The notes under the pieces: generated by a model
Told to the model about the DNA's origin: nothing
Database searches by the model: none
Seen by the model: only the letters and a program-made list of their open reading frames with translations
Program-made: the position numbers and the translations under genes
In this document: piece by piece, positions 43,320 through 52,105 of the stretch
Numbering within the stretch: the stretch's first letter is position 1
How the letters are laid out: every line of letters starts with the position of its first letter
DNA from: Pseudomonas neustonica
Lineage (GTDB): Bacteria; Pseudomonadota; Gammaproteobacteria; Pseudomonadales; Pseudomonadaceae
DNA: 64,000 nt
NCBI RefSeq assembly: GCF_003797945.1
Contig: NZ_RKKU01000004.1
Coordinates: 1-64,000, forward strand
Direction: 5' to 3'

Positions 43320-46300
43320 GGCGTTGACGGCTCCTCGGCAGCAGGTTGCCCTCTGAAGCGTCGGCGCAGCCACTGGGTGGCATCCTCCTGGATCAGCAAC
43401 AGCGCGGGTATCAGGATCAGGGTGATAACGGTGGCAAACAGAATGCCGTAGGCCAGTGACACCGCCGCTGGAATCAGGAACTGCGCCTGCCGCGAGGTTT
43501 CGCCCAGCAGCGGTACCAGCCCGGCGAAGGTGGTTGCCGAGGTCAGCAGTACTGCGCGCAGACGGCTGCGACAAGCCTCGCTGATGGCCTCGGTGAGTGA
43601 GCCCGCGGTTTGCTTGATGTCGTTGTAACGGGCGACTAACAGCAGGCTGTCATTTACCACCACGCCACTGAGGGCGATGATGCCGTTGAGTGAGAGAATG
43701 CCGAGCGATAAATCGTTGAACCAATGCCCGAGTATGGCGCCCACCACGCCAAAAGGGATCGCCGTCATGATCAGCACTGGCTGTATATAGGAGCGCAATG
43801 GAATGGCCAGCAGCATGTAGATCACCAGCATGGCGATCAGGAATACGTTCAGCATCGATGACTGCGTTTCCGCCTGCTCCTCGGCCTCGCCAGCGAACTG
43901 AATGTCCAGGCCTGGAAACTGCCGCTCCAGCTCGGGGACCAGGGTTGCCCGCAGTCGACTTACCAGCTCGGTAGAGGATAGTTGCTCCTTGTCGACATCG
44001 GCAGAAAGGTACACCGCGCGTTTGCCGTCGATACGCGTAATGCTGTCACGGGTAAAGCCATAACTCACGCTGGCCACGCTGGACAGCGGCACCACAGCGC
44101 CGTCGGGTGTGCGAACCCGCGAGTTGAGTACGTTGGCCGGATTCTGGCGATCGCTTTCCGGGTAGCGCACCTTGACCTCGATCTCGTCGCTATTGCGCTG
44201 ATAGCGCTGTACTACCTGCCCGCTAAAGGCCTGAAACAACTGCGTTGCCAATTGGTCTGTGGTCATGCCCAGGGCGCGACCCTGTTGGGTGAGCTTCAGA
44301 TGCAGCTGCGGCTGTCCGGGTGTCAGGTTGTCGCTGATGCCGTTGACTGCCGGGATCGCCTCCAGGCTATTTTTCAGCTGTTCTCCGGCCTGTGTCAGGA
44401 TGCTGTCATCGTTGGCGCGCAGTTCAATACGCAGGGCATCAACGGAGCCGTAACGGCTGCGCACGTTAATCGTCTTCACGCCTTCCGGGTTGCCGGCCAT
44501 GGCCCGCCAGCGCCGGGTAAAGGTGCCGATGTCGTAACTGGCATCATCTGCCAGCTCTACGGTTACCTGACCCTCCTGATCGGAAGATGACATCACTTGC
44601 AGGTTGGCGATATTGCTTGGCGTATCGGCATTGCCGATCAGCTCACGATCAACCGCATAGGCCTGCTGCTCCAGTTGGTTGAGCGCGGCATGGGTTTGCC
44701 CGTAGCTCGCATCGTTGAGCATGCTGACCTGCGCTCGCACGCGATCACCCGGAATCTCGGGAAAGAAGCTCATGCGCACGCTGCCGTTGAAAGGCATGGC
44801 CATGACCAGCAGAAAGAGTGCGACGAAGAGCAGGATTACGGCATAGCGGTGAGTCAGTGCGAAGTCGATCAGCGGGCGATAGCAGCGGTCGTTAATCCAG
44901 TTCAGGCCGGTATCAGCGCCGTTCTGCAGCCACTGCCAGCCGCGGGTAACGCGGTTGCTACTGCGTTGACGATGGGTATTGAGGTGCGCCAGATGCGCTG
45001 GCAGGATCAGTTTGGATTCGATGACTGATAGCACCAGACAGATGGCGACAACGGTCGCGAACTGGGCATAGAGCTGGCCCAGGCCGCCGCTGATTTGTGA
45101 CAGGGCGTAGAAAGCCGCCACGGTGGTAAACACGCCAAAGAGTGTTGGCACCGCGACGCGCATAGTTCCCTTGACCGTATTGGCCAGGGTATCGCCTTCG
45201 GCAGAACGTACGGCATAGACGCTCTCGCCCACCACGACGGCGTCGTCCACGACAATACCCAACGCCATGATGAAGCCAAAGGTGGTGAACTGATTCAGTG
45301 ACAGGCCGGCGTAACTTTCGCCCATGAAGTACAAGGTGCCGAAGAAAATGAACGGCAGCCCCATGGCAACCCAGAAGGCGACGCGCACGTTGAGGAACAA
45401 CGCCAGCAGCACGAAGACCAGCAAAATACCCATGCCAGCGTTAGTGACCAGCAGGCGCAGGCGATCGGTGATACTTTCGCTGCTGTCCTGCCAACTGCTG
45501 AGTTCGACGCCAGCGGGTAGCTTGCCCTGATCACGCCACTCGGCAATCACGTCATAGGCGGCATCGACGGTGTTGATGATGTCGTCCTGACCAGTGCTGA
45601 TGATCTCCAGGCCAATGCTTTGGTGACCAGCGAAGCGGGAGAGCACCGAGGTGTTGTCGTCGTAAGTATCGCGAATGGTAGCGACGTCACCGAGCAGCAA
45701 TTGGCGGCCGGTGGTGCTGTTGATCAAGGGCAGGGCGGCAAAATCCTCCTGCAGATAAGCCTGCTCGGAGGCTTTCAGCTGCAGATAAAGATTGTCATTG
45801 CGCAATACCGCTGTGGAGGTGCTGGAGGAGTTCTGGTTGATCGCTTGCTGAACGTCGTTGAGGGTCAGTCCATAGGCTTGCAGGCGCGCCTCATTGACCT
45901 CGATAGCCATCATCGGATCGAGCCAGCCGTTGAGGTTTACCTGACTGATGTTGGGGTTGCTCAACAGGTCCGAGCGCAGTGATTCGGCCAGGGCTTGCAG
46001 GGTGTAGCGATCGGTATCGCCATAGAGTTGCAGTGACAGGGCATCAGACTCACGCTGCGCCTTGGTGATGACCGGTTTTTTCGCCTCACTGGGGAAGTTG
46101 GAGATAGCATCGACCTTGCTCTTCACGTCCCGCATGAGTGAGTCCAGGTCATAGTCAGACTGCATCTCGACGATGACGTTGGCCCCACTGCCGTTGGCAG
46201 TGCTGGTGATGCTTTTGATGCCAATCACGTCTTCCAGCGCGTCTTCGATCTTGATCGCCAGCCCTTCTTCGGACTGGGTCGCCGAGCCGCTGTCGTAGGT

Positions 46301-46468
46301 GATGCCAATGTTGATGCTGTCCGGTTCAAGGGCCGGGAATGCTTCCTTGCGCAGATCGCCCACGGACATGATGCCGAGTACGATAACCAGCAGCATCAGC
46401 AGATTGGCTGCGACCGGGTTACGCGCAAACCAGGCGATAATGCCGCCGCCACGCAGCGAATCACTCAT
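43313..46468 (-). CDS. RND efflux pump permease
   Basis: A 1051-residue resistance-nodulation-division transporter with twelve predicted helices and two large periplasmic loops. WFARNPVAANLLMLLVIVLG is the first helix; the proton-relay helix has MALGIVVDDAVVVGESVYAV with two aspartates; the second half repeats the plan (LNGIIALSGVVVNDSLLLVA). It belongs to the HAE1/AcrB-like group, in the branch of shorter non-classical permeases rather than the AcrB/MexB one. It overlaps the adaptor gene by eight bases. The substrates are unknown. Confidence 0.92.
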   Translation of the reverse strand: MSDSLRGGGIIAWFARNPVAANLLMLLVIVLGIMSVGDLRKEAFPALEPDSINIGITYDSGSATQSEEGLAIKIEDALEDVIGIKSITSTANGSGANVIVEMQSDYDLDSLMRDVKSKVDAISNFPSEAKKPVITKAQRESDALSLQLYGDTDRYTLQALAESLRSDLLSNPNISQVNLNGWLDPMMAIEVNEARLQAYGLTLNDVQQAINQNSSSTSTAVLRNDNLYLQLKASEQAYLQEDFAALPLINSTTGRQLLLGDVATIRDTYDDNTSVLSRFAGHQSIGLEIISTGQDDIINTVDAAYDVIAEWRDQGKLPAGVELSSWQDSSESITDRLRLLVTNAGMGILLVFVLLALFLNVRVAFWVAMGLPFIFFGTLYFMGESYAGLSLNQFTTFGFIMALGIVVDDAVVVGESVYAVRSAEGDTLANTVKGTMRVAVPTLFGVFTTVAAFYALSQISGGLGQLYAQFATVVAICLVLSVIESKLILPAHLAHLNTHRQRSSNRVTRGWQWLQNGADTGLNWINDRCYRPLIDFALTHRYAVILLFVALFLLVMAMPFNGSVRMSFFPEIPGDRVRAQVSMLNDASYGQTHAALNQLEQQAYAVDRELIGNADTPSNIANLQVMSSSDQEGQVTVELADDASYDIGTFTRRWRAMAGNPEGVKTINVRSRYGSVDALRIELRANDDSILTQAGEQLKNSLEAIPAVNGISDNLTPGQPQLHLKLTQQGRALGMTTDQLATQLFQAFSGQVVQRYQRNSDEIEVKVRYPESDRQNPANVLNSRVRTPDGAVVPLSSVASVSYGFTRDSITRIDGKRAVYLSADVDKEQLSSTELVSRLRATLVPELERQFPGLDIQFAGEAEEQAETQSSMLNVFLIAMLVIYMLLAIPLRSYIQPVLIMTAIPFGVVGAILGHWFNDLSLGILSLNGIIALSGVVVNDSLLLVARYNDIKQTAGSLTEAISEACRSRLRAVLLTSATTFAGLVPLLGETSRQAQFLIPAAVSLAYGILFATVITLILIPALLLIQEDATQWLRRRFRGQPAAEEPSTPC

Positions 46469-47633
46469 TGCTCACCTCCACCGGGTTAACCTGCATACCG
46501 TCCAGGTAACTACTGAGTGGGTGTACCAGAATCTGTTGCGCGGCGTTCAGCATCGCCGCTGGGGCGGCAATATAAATGGCCTCCGCATCGGCGAACAGCG
46601 GCTGTACTGCGAGGCTCACCAATGCGTTTTCCTCGCTCACGTACCAGATATTGCCGCGCTGGCTGAGCGCGGAGCTAGGGAGCTTCCACAGGTTGTCGAT
46701 CTCGCGGCCGGGAATACGTGCCTCGACAAAGGTACCCGGTAACAATTCGGGTACCTGCTCCAGCGGATTTTGTACCGCAACGATCAGCGCGCGCTGGCGG
46801 GTGGTCTCATCCAGGCTTTGTTCCGCTCTGACGACGGTAGCCTGCCAGTGCTGGTTGTTTTCTACATTGTGCAGACTCACTTGCCATTGTGCTTCGCGCA
46901 TTTGCTCAAGTGCAGGCAGACTGGCCCAATCCTGGGCGGAGAGGGCGATGGCGACTTCCAGTCGATCCGTGCTGAGCAAACTGCCTACTTCACCGCCGGT
47001 TTGTAGGTAACTGCCAGGCGCCGCGCTGCGGCTGGTTATCAGTGCGTCGAAGGGGGCTTTCACGCGGGTTTGCTCCAGATCGCGGCGTGCCTGGGTAACG
47101 CTGGCTTCAGCGTTTTTCAGTGTCGCCCTGGCGGCAGCCAGTTGCGGCTGGCGCAGCACCAGTTCGGAGGCCGGTTCGCCATCCAGCCCTGAGGCGCGCC
47201 ATTCGGCCTGCGCCTGCACACCTTCGCGTTGCTCCTGCAGCAGTGCCAGTTTGGCTTTGGCAAGGGACTCTTCGGCACTGGCCAAGGCCGCACGATACTC
47301 ACTGTTTTCCAGCTCCAGCAGAACGGTCCCTGCCTTGACTCGATTGCCGGCTTCAAAATCGCTGGCAACCTGTTTTACCTGGCCGGTGACCTGCGTACTT
47401 AGCGTTAGCTCAAAGCGTGGCTTGGTCGCGCCGTAGCCGGTCATTTGTGCCTGATAGCGGCCGGGCTCTACACGCAATACGTTAACGCTGGGGCGTACAG
47501 CGGGCTCGCTTGCCATCGGGACTTGTTTGCTGGCTTCAAAAGCGCTTGAACGCCAGTGGTTATAGATCAGCACAGCGCCGATGGTGAGCACGGCGCCAAC
47601 AAAAATGAGGGTGGCTTTGCTGCGGCGAATCAT
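46461..47633 (-). CDS. RND periplasmic adaptor (membrane fusion protein)
   Basis: A 390-residue adaptor with an N-terminal anchor (ATLIFVGAVLTIGAVLIYNH), a barrel-sandwich hybrid (LTLSTQVTGQVKQVASDFEA, GNRVKAGTVLLELEN), a helical hairpin, then VKAPFDALITSRSAAPGSYL and GTFVEARIPGRE of the second half. It links permease and outer-membrane channel. Start and end overlap the neighbouring genes (4 and 8 bases), so translation is coupled. Confidence 0.9.
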   Translation of the reverse strand: MIRRSKATLIFVGAVLTIGAVLIYNHWRSSAFEASKQVPMASEPAVRPSVNVLRVEPGRYQAQMTGYGATKPRFELTLSTQVTGQVKQVASDFEAGNRVKAGTVLLELENSEYRAALASAEESLAKAKLALLQEQREGVQAQAEWRASGLDGEPASELVLRQPQLAAARATLKNAEASVTQARRDLEQTRVKAPFDALITSRSAAPGSYLQTGGEVGSLLSTDRLEVAIALSAQDWASLPALEQMREAQWQVSLHNVENNQHWQATVVRAEQSLDETTRQRALIVAVQNPLEQVPELLPGTFVEARIPGREIDNLWKLPSSALSQRGNIWYVSEENALVSLAVQPLFADAEAIYIAAPAAMLNAAQQILVHPLSSYLDGMQVNPVEVSNE

Positions 47634-48991
47634 TGGTTGGCTCCCAGACCCAGTGCCAACCCGAGGGTAATTCGGTTGGCCAGGCGGTTGTAGATGATGG
47701 TGTCGAGCTGCGCTTCAAGGTTGTAGGTCTGTTGCTGAACGATCAGCAGTTCGAGCACTGTTGCAGTGCCGTTGCGGTAGCGTTCCTGGTATTGGGTGAG
47801 GTTGTTCTGCTGGCGCGCCAGTGCGGTTTCGATATGCGCCTGCTGCTGCGCCAGGCTGCGCTCCTGGCCTAAGGCGTTCTCTACTTCGGTGACAGCAGTG
47901 ACCAGCGTGTCGCGGTATGCCTGATAGCTCTGTGCGGTGGTCAATTCTGCGATGTCGGCGGCTGCGCGCAGTTGTCCGCCCTGGTAAAGCGGTGCGGTAA
48001 GCTGGCCGAGCAGCGACCATACCGGATCGGTCAACAGAGCTTGTCCAGGTGAGCTGGCAATATCCTGCAGGGTTGCCTGCAGACTTATGGTTGGCAGCAT
48101 ATCCTTGTAAGCCACACTGGTGCGCAGGTCGTTGGCCTGGATTGCCAGCCAGGCAGCCTGCAGGTCTGGGCGTCGCGCCAGACTTTGCTCGGGTAAGTCA
48201 GCCAAGGGCGTCAGCACGCCGGGATAGCCTTCGGGAACGCTGACGTCCACAGCGCTACTGCTGCCCAGTAGCGCTTGTAACGCACGTTGCTGCTGAGCCA
48301 GTGATTCCTGGTTGGCGCTCAGGGTGGCGCGGCTGCTTGCTGCCGAGCTGCGCGCGCTATCCAGGTCTTCGAGGCTGCCCAGTCCGCTGCGGTAGCGCTG
48401 GGTAATGAAGCTCTCGTTCCGCTCCAGCGTGTCGAGCCGGCGCTGCTCAATGGCGACCGCATGTTGTTGGGCAATGAGGCCAAGCCAGCCGCGCATCACT
48501 TCACCAGCGAGCGTGTCACGGGCAGCCTGGTAAAGCGCCTGCTGCTCTGCCACGTCTTTACCGGCAGCGGCTACGCTGTCGCCAATCTTTTGCCACAGGT
48601 CCACTTGCCAGCTGACGCTGAGCGAGCCGGTGTAGCTGCTGTCGTTGTTTTCGCTGTCGTTGGCCGCAAAGCCGGCTTGCAGCGCGGGTAGCCGACCGCC
48701 ATTGGTGCGCCGTTGCTCTGCCTGGCGTATCTGTAGCGTAAGCAGTGTTTGCTGCAGGCTGGGATTGTTGGCCAATGCGGTTGTAATCAGCTGATCCAGA
48801 GTGGTGTTGTCGATCAGCTGATTTAGCGACGTTAGATTACTGCCCTGGGCCTGCCCAGACCAGGCAGGCAGTTGTTGCAGTTCGTCTATACGCAACCCCT
48901 GATACTCTTCGACTCGTGGCGCATTACTTGCGCAAGCCGATAGCAGCAGAGATAGGCACAGCAGCAGGGGGAATAGGTAAGACCTTATCAA
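47630..48991 (-). CDS. Outer-membrane efflux lipoprotein (NodT/OprM type)
   Basis: About 453 residues from a TTG at 48991 with GGGAG eight bases upstream. This gives a short signal peptide with the lipobox LLSAC. An ATG at 49042 is in frame but has no ribosome site and would add 17 residues. Two TolC-type repeats are visible (TLLTLQIRQAEQRRTNGGRL and following; ALGQERSLAQQQAHIETALA, RQQNNLTQYQERYRNGTATV). It is the first gene of the five-gene pump/regulator operon. Confidence 0.87.
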   Translation of the reverse strand: MIRSYLFPLLLCLSLLLSACASNAPRVEEYQGLRIDELQQLPAWSGQAQGSNLTSLNQLIDNTTLDQLITTALANNPSLQQTLLTLQIRQAEQRRTNGGRLPALQAGFAANDSENNDSSYTGSLSVSWQVDLWQKIGDSVAAAGKDVAEQQALYQAARDTLAGEVMRGWLGLIAQQHAVAIEQRRLDTLERNESFITQRYRSGLGSLEDLDSARSSAASSRATLSANQESLAQQQRALQALLGSSSAVDVSVPEGYPGVLTPLADLPEQSLARRPDLQAAWLAIQANDLRTSVAYKDMLPTISLQATLQDIASSPGQALLTDPVWSLLGQLTAPLYQGGQLRAAADIAELTTAQSYQAYRDTLVTAVTEVENALGQERSLAQQQAHIETALARQQNNLTQYQERYRNGTATVLELLIVQQQTYNLEAQLDTIIYNRLANRITLGLALGLGANQ

Positions 48992-49145
48992 GAAGACTGC
49001 TCCCAAACTCGAGGTAAGCCATGCGTTGGTCGCAAGGGACATGGCTATCAGGTGGTGTGCAGCTTAATGCCTGTAGGGTTAACGCGGGGTTAAATTTTTA
49101 TGGGGTGGGGGGTGTCGGAATCTGCCTGTGAGTCAGGGTGGCAGG

Positions 49146-49173
49146 CTACCGAGCACGCTGACGTGCTCGGTAG
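49146..49173. terminator. Perfect 12-bp hairpin
   Basis: CTACCGAGCACG-CTGA-CGTGCTCGGTAG is an exact 12-base stem with a four-base loop, placed ten bases after the end of the small exported-protein gene (minus strand). No T-run follows in that direction, but the stem strength suggests a terminator or 3' stabiliser. Confidence 0.65.
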
Positions 49174-49182
49174 TTCGGCTTC

Positions 49183-49512
49183 TTAGTCGATATCGTCCAG
49201 GGTGAAAGTGACGTCACGTCTGGCGATATCTACGTCCCACAGGGTATAGGTGTCGCCGTCTTCATCTTCCGCTCTAATATCGTAAACCGAGCCTTTTGCC
49301 TTGCGCACGCTGACGCGCACCGTGTGGCCGTTCGGCAGTATGTCCTGGTCCAGTACATCTTCTTCCCAGTCGCTGGCATGGGCGGGGCTGACGTACAGGT
49401 AGTGAATGTCGTAGCCGGTGTTGTTGGTTACTTCAACATAGCCGTTGAAGGCAGCAGCGGTGGTACTGAACAGGCAGGTGAATACTAAAAGCGCCAACAT
49501 CTTCTTTATCAT
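49183..49512 (-). CDS. Small exported protein of unknown function
   Basis: A 109-residue protein from the ATG at 49512 (AGGAG seven bases before). A signal peptide (MIKKMLALLVFTCLFSTTAA) is followed by a short, beta-rich acidic domain: GYVEVTNNTGYDIHYLYVSP, AHASDWEEDVLDQDILPNGH, TYTLWDVDIARRDVTFTLDD. The N-x-T-G-x-x-I-x-x-L-Y-V-S-P and W-x-x-D-x-L opening recurs in small exported proteins of diverse bacteria, to my memory without a known function. It stands alone upstream of the efflux operon. Confidence 0.7.
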   Translation of the reverse strand: MIKKMLALLVFTCLFSTTAAAFNGYVEVTNNTGYDIHYLYVSPAHASDWEEDVLDQDILPNGHTVRVSVRKAKGSVYDIRAEDEDGDTYTLWDVDIARRDVTFTLDDID

Positions 49513-49735
49513 TTCTATCTCCTTGGCAGTCTGGGCGCGTTGCCCCGAATCCCCTTCAGGTTGCTCGATTAAGCGAGATTTCTTCTCGCTCCTTGCCAAT
49601 AATAGCTAGCTCACCCTCAGTTGCGCTAGAACAGTCAAGGGCGGATCACGGTTTGTCACCGCGATGAATAATTATTATAGGCAAGGCGGTTTTTAATTGG
49701 CAATGGCTATAGCTGGGTGTCGCCCACATGCTGTA

Positions 49736-51847
49736 CTAGCCGTGGTTATCACCGATACGGTGCTGGAGTAAGCGGCCCCAGACGCTACTCGGCGGCGCTT
49801 GCCAGATCTGCGAGTGCAGCCACTGAAGTGTTGTGGCATCGCCAGCGATCAGGTTGCGTTCCGCCCGCGAAAGGGCTTGAGGGCCTTCGCGCAGACAACG
49901 TAAAGCGAGCTGCTGCAACTCGCTTTGCTGGCGCTTGGCACGCGGTGCATGGGCCAGCTGCACCTGAAGTCGATTGGTATATGGGTGAATAAGCGCCTCA
50001 GAAAACGCGGGTTGCTGCGCGATTTCCAGTAACTCGCTGGGTGCCTCAAGATCGTCCAGCAGGCGCGAGCCACGGGCTTCCTCCGGGATTTGTAGCCAGC
50101 GGTGGCGCATCAGCACTTCGCCCCAACCGACTTTGCTTAGCAGAACAAAGATAGGCGCGGCCAGTACCAGTGGTAGTGCTACCGGTAAGGACCAGAGAAA
50201 AAACATGGGATCGAGCCACCAGGCAAAACTGGCCCAGCAAAGCGCTAACAGACTGCCGATGCCCTGATTCAGTATGGCGGCCAGCCAGCTGGTTTCGCCA
50301 CTACGGTTTTGCCCGGCCCAGCGCAAATTGACGTTGAACAGGGCTTCCAGCACGTATCGGCAGTGCGACAGCATGCGGATAGGCGCGAGCAAGGCTGAGA
50401 TCAGCATTTCCAGCAAAACACTGCCGAACAGGCGTATAGCGCCGCCAAAGTCGTGCCTGCGGCCGCGCAGGAGTACGTCGATAATGGCCAGAAACTTGGG
50501 CAGGAAAAGCAGCGTCAGGGTGATGCTTACCATCCATACTGCGCGCTGCGGATGCCACTCTGGCCACAGCGGAAATAGTTGATTTTGCTCAGGAAAATAA
50601 TTGATTGGCCAGAGGATAAGGCGTGCGACTTCAATGGTGGTGAGCACCAGAAAGCTGAACCACAAGGGCGATGCAACATATCCCATGATGCCATTGAGAA
50701 AGGCCATGCGATGGGCCAGTTTCAGCCTTCGGCTGAAGAGCATTAGCCACAGGTGCTGCAGGTTACCTTTGGCCCAGCGGCGATCGCGTGTGAGCTCGTC
50801 CGACAGGGTCGGTGGCGACTCTTCATAGCTTTGGGTTAGATCGGGTTCTAGCCAGACTTCGAGCCCGGCGCGGCCCATGTAGGCTGCTTCCGCAAAGTCG
50901 TGACTCAGTACAGGCCCTTTGAAGAGTCCCCAGCCGGGTAGCTTGCGCAGGCCACAATGCTGCATGAATGGCTTGATACGCAAAATAGCGTTATGGCCCC
51001 AGAATGCAGCATGACCCAGCTGAATCGCAGCTAACCCGGTAGTAAAGAGTGGCCCGTATAACTGGTTGGAAAACTGCTGTAAGCGCGAAAAGAGCGAGCG
51101 GCCGTTGATCAGGCTGGGGCTGGATTGCAGGATGCCCACCTGGGGATGGCGCTGCATCAATTGCACCATGCGGACCAGGTTGTCGCCACCCATAAGGCTG
51201 TCGGCATCGAGCACTATCATGTATTCGTAAGTGGGACCCCAGCGGCGCAGAAAGTCGGCAATGTTGCCGCTTTTATAGTTCAGATTGAGGGGGCGGCGGC
51301 GGTAGAACAGCTGATTTTGCAGGCCCAGTTCGTTGCGCAAGCTGTCCCAGGCTGCCTGTTCGGCCAGCCAAACATCAGGATCACGGCTGTCAGAGAGAAT
51401 GAAGAAGTCAAAATTCGCCAGTGTGCCGCTGCGCTGCAATGTGAGGATGACACTTTTCAACCCTTGCAGGCTGCGACCAACGGGCTCGTGATAGATCGGC
51501 ATGACCACGGCAGTGCGCGCCAGCGGGGTCGAGGCTAGTGTGGCCGCATCCTGTTGGCGTAGCAAACTGCGTGGGTCGCCGCCCAGGCGGCGCAGCACAA
51601 AGCCTGTCAGTCCAATCCAGAAACCGACGCTGATCCAGGCAAACAGCAGCGCAAATAACGTTGCCATCCCAGCTTCCACCAGGTTGCCGCCATGATAGGG
51701 CAGCACCGACAGCATGAAATAGGTGGCAGTCAGGGTTTGCACTAACACCACCAGGGCAAGCAGGCCGCGACGCGCTGTGGCGGCCAGGCGCCAGCGTGGG
51801 CGCTGAGGTGTGCTCATTGTTGCCGGCAGCGTCTCAGGGGAATTCAT
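49736..51847 (-). CDS. opgH: Glucans biosynthesis glucosyltransferase H
   Basis: A 703-residue inner-membrane GT2 enzyme that polymerises UDP-glucose into the beta-1,2-linked backbone of osmoregulated periplasmic glucans. Early helices (GLLALVVLVQTLTATYFMLS; FALLFAWISVGFWIGLTGFV) precede the catalytic domain with FDFFILSDSRDPDVW, MIVLDADSLMGGDN and the R-R-W motif in ELTRDRRWAKGNLQHLWL. Several C-terminal helices follow. The ATG at 51847 overlaps the stop of the small upstream ORF by one base (TGATG), so it depends on translation of that ORF. Confidence 0.94.
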   Translation of the reverse strand: MNSPETLPATMSTPQRPRWRLAATARRGLLALVVLVQTLTATYFMLSVLPYHGGNLVEAGMATLFALLFAWISVGFWIGLTGFVLRRLGGDPRSLLRQQDAATLASTPLARTAVVMPIYHEPVGRSLQGLKSVILTLQRSGTLANFDFFILSDSRDPDVWLAEQAAWDSLRNELGLQNQLFYRRRPLNLNYKSGNIADFLRRWGPTYEYMIVLDADSLMGGDNLVRMVQLMQRHPQVGILQSSPSLINGRSLFSRLQQFSNQLYGPLFTTGLAAIQLGHAAFWGHNAILRIKPFMQHCGLRKLPGWGLFKGPVLSHDFAEAAYMGRAGLEVWLEPDLTQSYEESPPTLSDELTRDRRWAKGNLQHLWLMLFSRRLKLAHRMAFLNGIMGYVASPLWFSFLVLTTIEVARLILWPINYFPEQNQLFPLWPEWHPQRAVWMVSITLTLLFLPKFLAIIDVLLRGRRHDFGGAIRLFGSVLLEMLISALLAPIRMLSHCRYVLEALFNVNLRWAGQNRSGETSWLAAILNQGIGSLLALCWASFAWWLDPMFFLWSLPVALPLVLAAPIFVLLSKVGWGEVLMRHRWLQIPEEARGSRLLDDLEAPSELLEIAQQPAFSEALIHPYTNRLQVQLAHAPRAKRQQSELQQLALRCLREGPQALSRAERNLIAGDATTLQWLHSQIWQAPPSSVWGRLLQHRIGDNHG

Positions 51848-52101
51848 CAATAGTCACCGTAACGCATGCTGCCACGTTGCAGCGGTGGTGAGGCTGCTGG
51901 CAGCGGCTGATGCACAGGCAATTCAGCCTGCAGCATCTGCAGGCTGAGCGCCAGGCGGTGGTCATCGGGTTCACACATCAGGCGAGTGGTAATGGCCAAC
52001 GCGCTCACTTGCGCAGCTTCATCAATAGTGACACCACTCCATGCCCAGTAGGCCAGAATACGTTGCAGCAGGATCTCGCTGACAGGCTGTGATGGGGACA
52101 C
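51847..52101 (-). CDS. 84-residue ORF between opgG and opgH
   Basis: A GTG start four bases after the opgG stop, ending in a one-base overlap with opgH. It reads MSPSQPVSEILLQRILAYWA, then DEAAQVSALAITTRLMCEPD and a proline-rich tail (LPVHQPLPAASPPLQRG). It has no signal or membrane segment. The perfectly fitting junctions on both sides argue that it is a translated gene. In E. coli opgG and opgH are directly adjacent; I do not recognise this protein. Its role may be regulatory or simply coupling. Confidence 0.65.
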   Translation of the reverse strand: MSPSQPVSEILLQRILAYWAWSGVTIDEAAQVSALAITTRLMCEPDDHRLALSLQMLQAELPVHQPLPAASPPLQRGSMRYGDY

Positions 52102-52105
52102 GAGC

